Shown here in pieces: positions 7,130-8,111 of a DNA stretch of 8,111 nt. Numbering within the stretch: the stretch's first letter is position 1; each line of letters starts with the position of its first letter. Below the pieces are notes generated by a model. It did no database searches. It saw only the letters and a list, made by a program, of their open reading frames with translations, and was not told the origin of the DNA. The DNA comes from Crocinitomicaceae bacterium. GTDB lineage: Bacteria; Bacteroidota; Bacteroidia; Flavobacteriales_D; Crocinitomicaceae. The DNA is taken from the NCBI GenBank assembly GCA_003512365.1, contig DORI01000005.1, forward strand, positions 1,790 through 9,900. Reading direction: 5' to 3'. Position numbers and translations under genes: made by a program.

Positions 7130-7173
7130 CGTCTTGCTCATATTACTTTTTATTTGTAATATTGAAATCTAAA

Positions 7174-8111
7174 ATGACCATGAAATTACTTCTCTCCCTC
7201 TTCTTATTAACTTTAGGTGTGTTTTCTCAACATTATAGTCAAGTTATTATTAATGAATATTCTTGTTCAAATGTAACCGGAATTACCGACGCATATGGCG
7301 AACGAGAGGATTGGATAGAGTTATATAATCCGACTGGAGCCACTGTAGACTTGACGGGTTGGTATTTATCTGATAAAGCCAGTAACCTAACAAAGTGGAT
7401 GATTCCAAGCGGAACAATTAATTCCAATGGATACAAAATGGTGTTTTGTTCGAAGCGAAACACGGTTAACGGAAATCAATATCATCCGAATTTCAACCTC
7501 TCTCAAACCGAAGGTGACTGGATAATTTTAAGTAACACTTTTGGAAATGTGGTCGATTCATTTAAAATTGTTCACATGACCAAGGCTAATCATTCGGTTG
7601 GACGTTCAACCAATGCAGCACCAGATTTTAAATTGTTTACCACCCCAACGCCAAACGCCGCAAATACCGGCGCCATAAATTTTTATACTCCAAAACCAAT
7701 TTTCAATGTCCAAGCGGGATTTTACACTACTCCTCAAACGATTACAATAACTTGTACAGATGCTAATGCAACAATTCGCTATACTTTAGACGGAAGTGAC
7801 CCTACAGCAACCTCAACCGTTTACTCAGGACCGATTACAATAAATACAACAAAAGTTCTTCGCGCCGCTGCATTTGGCACGAATTTACCTTCATTTACCG
7901 AAACTAACACTTACTTTATAAACATTTCACATACCATTCCGGTGGTTTCGGTTTGTGGAGCAGGATTAAATACCCTATTGATAAACGGTAATCAAATTGA
8001 ACCCGTTGGAGGATTTGAGTTATTTGAGGAAAATGGCCTATTCATTGATGAAGGACAAGGTGATTTTAACAAACATGGTAACGACTCCTGGGCTTATAAT
8101 CAGCGAGGTTT
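7174..8111 (+). CDS. Secreted LTD / chitobiase-C / CotH-like multidomain protein, 3'-truncated
   Basis: The frame is open from ATG 7174 to the window end (312 full codons). Residues 1-20 form a signal peptide (MKLLLSLFLLTLGVFSQ after a possible MT extension); ATG 7180, two codons later, is an equally plausible start. Residues 23 to about 145 match a lamin-tail domain (VIINEYSCSN, EDWIELYNPTGATVDLTGWYLSD, WMIPSG, VFCSK, then VGRSTN). Residues 170 to about 250 match the chitobiase/beta-hexosaminidase C-terminal-like domain (FYTTPQTITIT, IRYTLDGSDPT, YSGPI, VLRAAAF). From about 252 the sequence TIPVVSVCG ... GGFELFEENG ... FNKHGN resembles the start of a CotH-kinase-like domain, cut off here. 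In known Bacteroidota this arrangement is that of large cell-surface proteins, often with a C-terminal type IX secretion signal, which cannot be seen here. The CotH kinase motifs lie beyond the window. Confidence 0.88.
   Translation, partial: MTMKLLLSLFLLTLGVFSQHYSQVIINEYSCSNVTGITDAYGEREDWIELYNPTGATVDLTGWYLSDKASNLTKWMIPSGTINSNGYKMVFCSKRNTVNGNQYHPNFNLSQTEGDWIILSNTFGNVVDSFKIVHMTKANHSVGRSTNAAPDFKLFTTPTPNAANTGAINFYTPKPIFNVQAGFYTTPQTITITCTDANATIRYTLDGSDPTATSTVYSGPITINTTKVLRAAAFGTNLPSFTETNTYFINISHTIPVVSVCGAGLNTLLINGNQIEPVGGFELFEENGLFIDEGQGDFNKHGNDSWAYNQRG

Noticed and set aside
1..8111. tRNA, rRNA, CRISPR array, insertion sequence or phage elements
   Set aside because: No cloverleaf-like segment, regular direct repeats, transposase or integrase motifs were seen on either strand.

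Overview
The window most likely comes from a low-GC Gram-negative member of the Bacteroidota, probably the order Flavobacteriales. Three things point there: lipoproteins and secreted proteins typical of that phylum, a two-component-regulator-type (Reg_prop) propeller receptor with a Y_Y_Y domain, and TAnnTTTG promoter-like elements with A-rich, Shine-Dalgarno-poor leaders. Finer placement (for example Crocinitomicaceae-like) is a guess.

Layout. Positions 2-652 (+) hold the 3' end of a membrane protein gene whose start lies outside the window. Positions 835-1467 (+) encode a lipoprotein-like protein with a C-terminal membrane hairpin, similar in design to its neighbour. Positions 1554-2072 (+) encode a bacterial ferritin with both the ferroxidase ligands and the third iron site intact. 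Nine bases later, 2082-5969 (+) encodes a 1295-residue receptor enzyme: signal peptide, long periplasmic beta-propeller region, Y_Y_Y domain, one membrane helix, coiled coil, class III nucleotide cyclase, and C-terminal HD phosphohydrolase. Its stop codon overlaps, tail to tail, the stop of a minus-strand pair: a lipoprotein (7081-6692), then a DUF2490-like outer-membrane beta-barrel protein (6685-5966). After a 92-bp divergent intergenic region, 7174-8111 (+) starts a secreted protein with lamin-tail, chitobiase-C-terminal-like and CotH-like domains that runs off the window.

The most interesting element is the receptor enzyme. It has the architecture of Bacteroidota hybrid sensors, but the histidine kinase is replaced by a predicted adenylate cyclase (K937/D1010 purine-selecting pair, D897/D941 metal ligands, N1017/R1021 transition-state residues). 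An HD domain whose YHSxxHTxDV and HD motifs are intact is fused behind it. One polypeptide could therefore sense a periplasmic signal, make cAMP and hydrolyse a nucleotide, perhaps the same cAMP. The ferritin gene directly upstream is probably co-transcribed, which suggests but does not prove a link to iron or oxidative physiology. All other genes look like ordinary Bacteroidota envelope genes. No RNA genes, mobile elements, CRISPR arrays or strong terminators were seen, and no gene-free stretch exceeds 300 bases.
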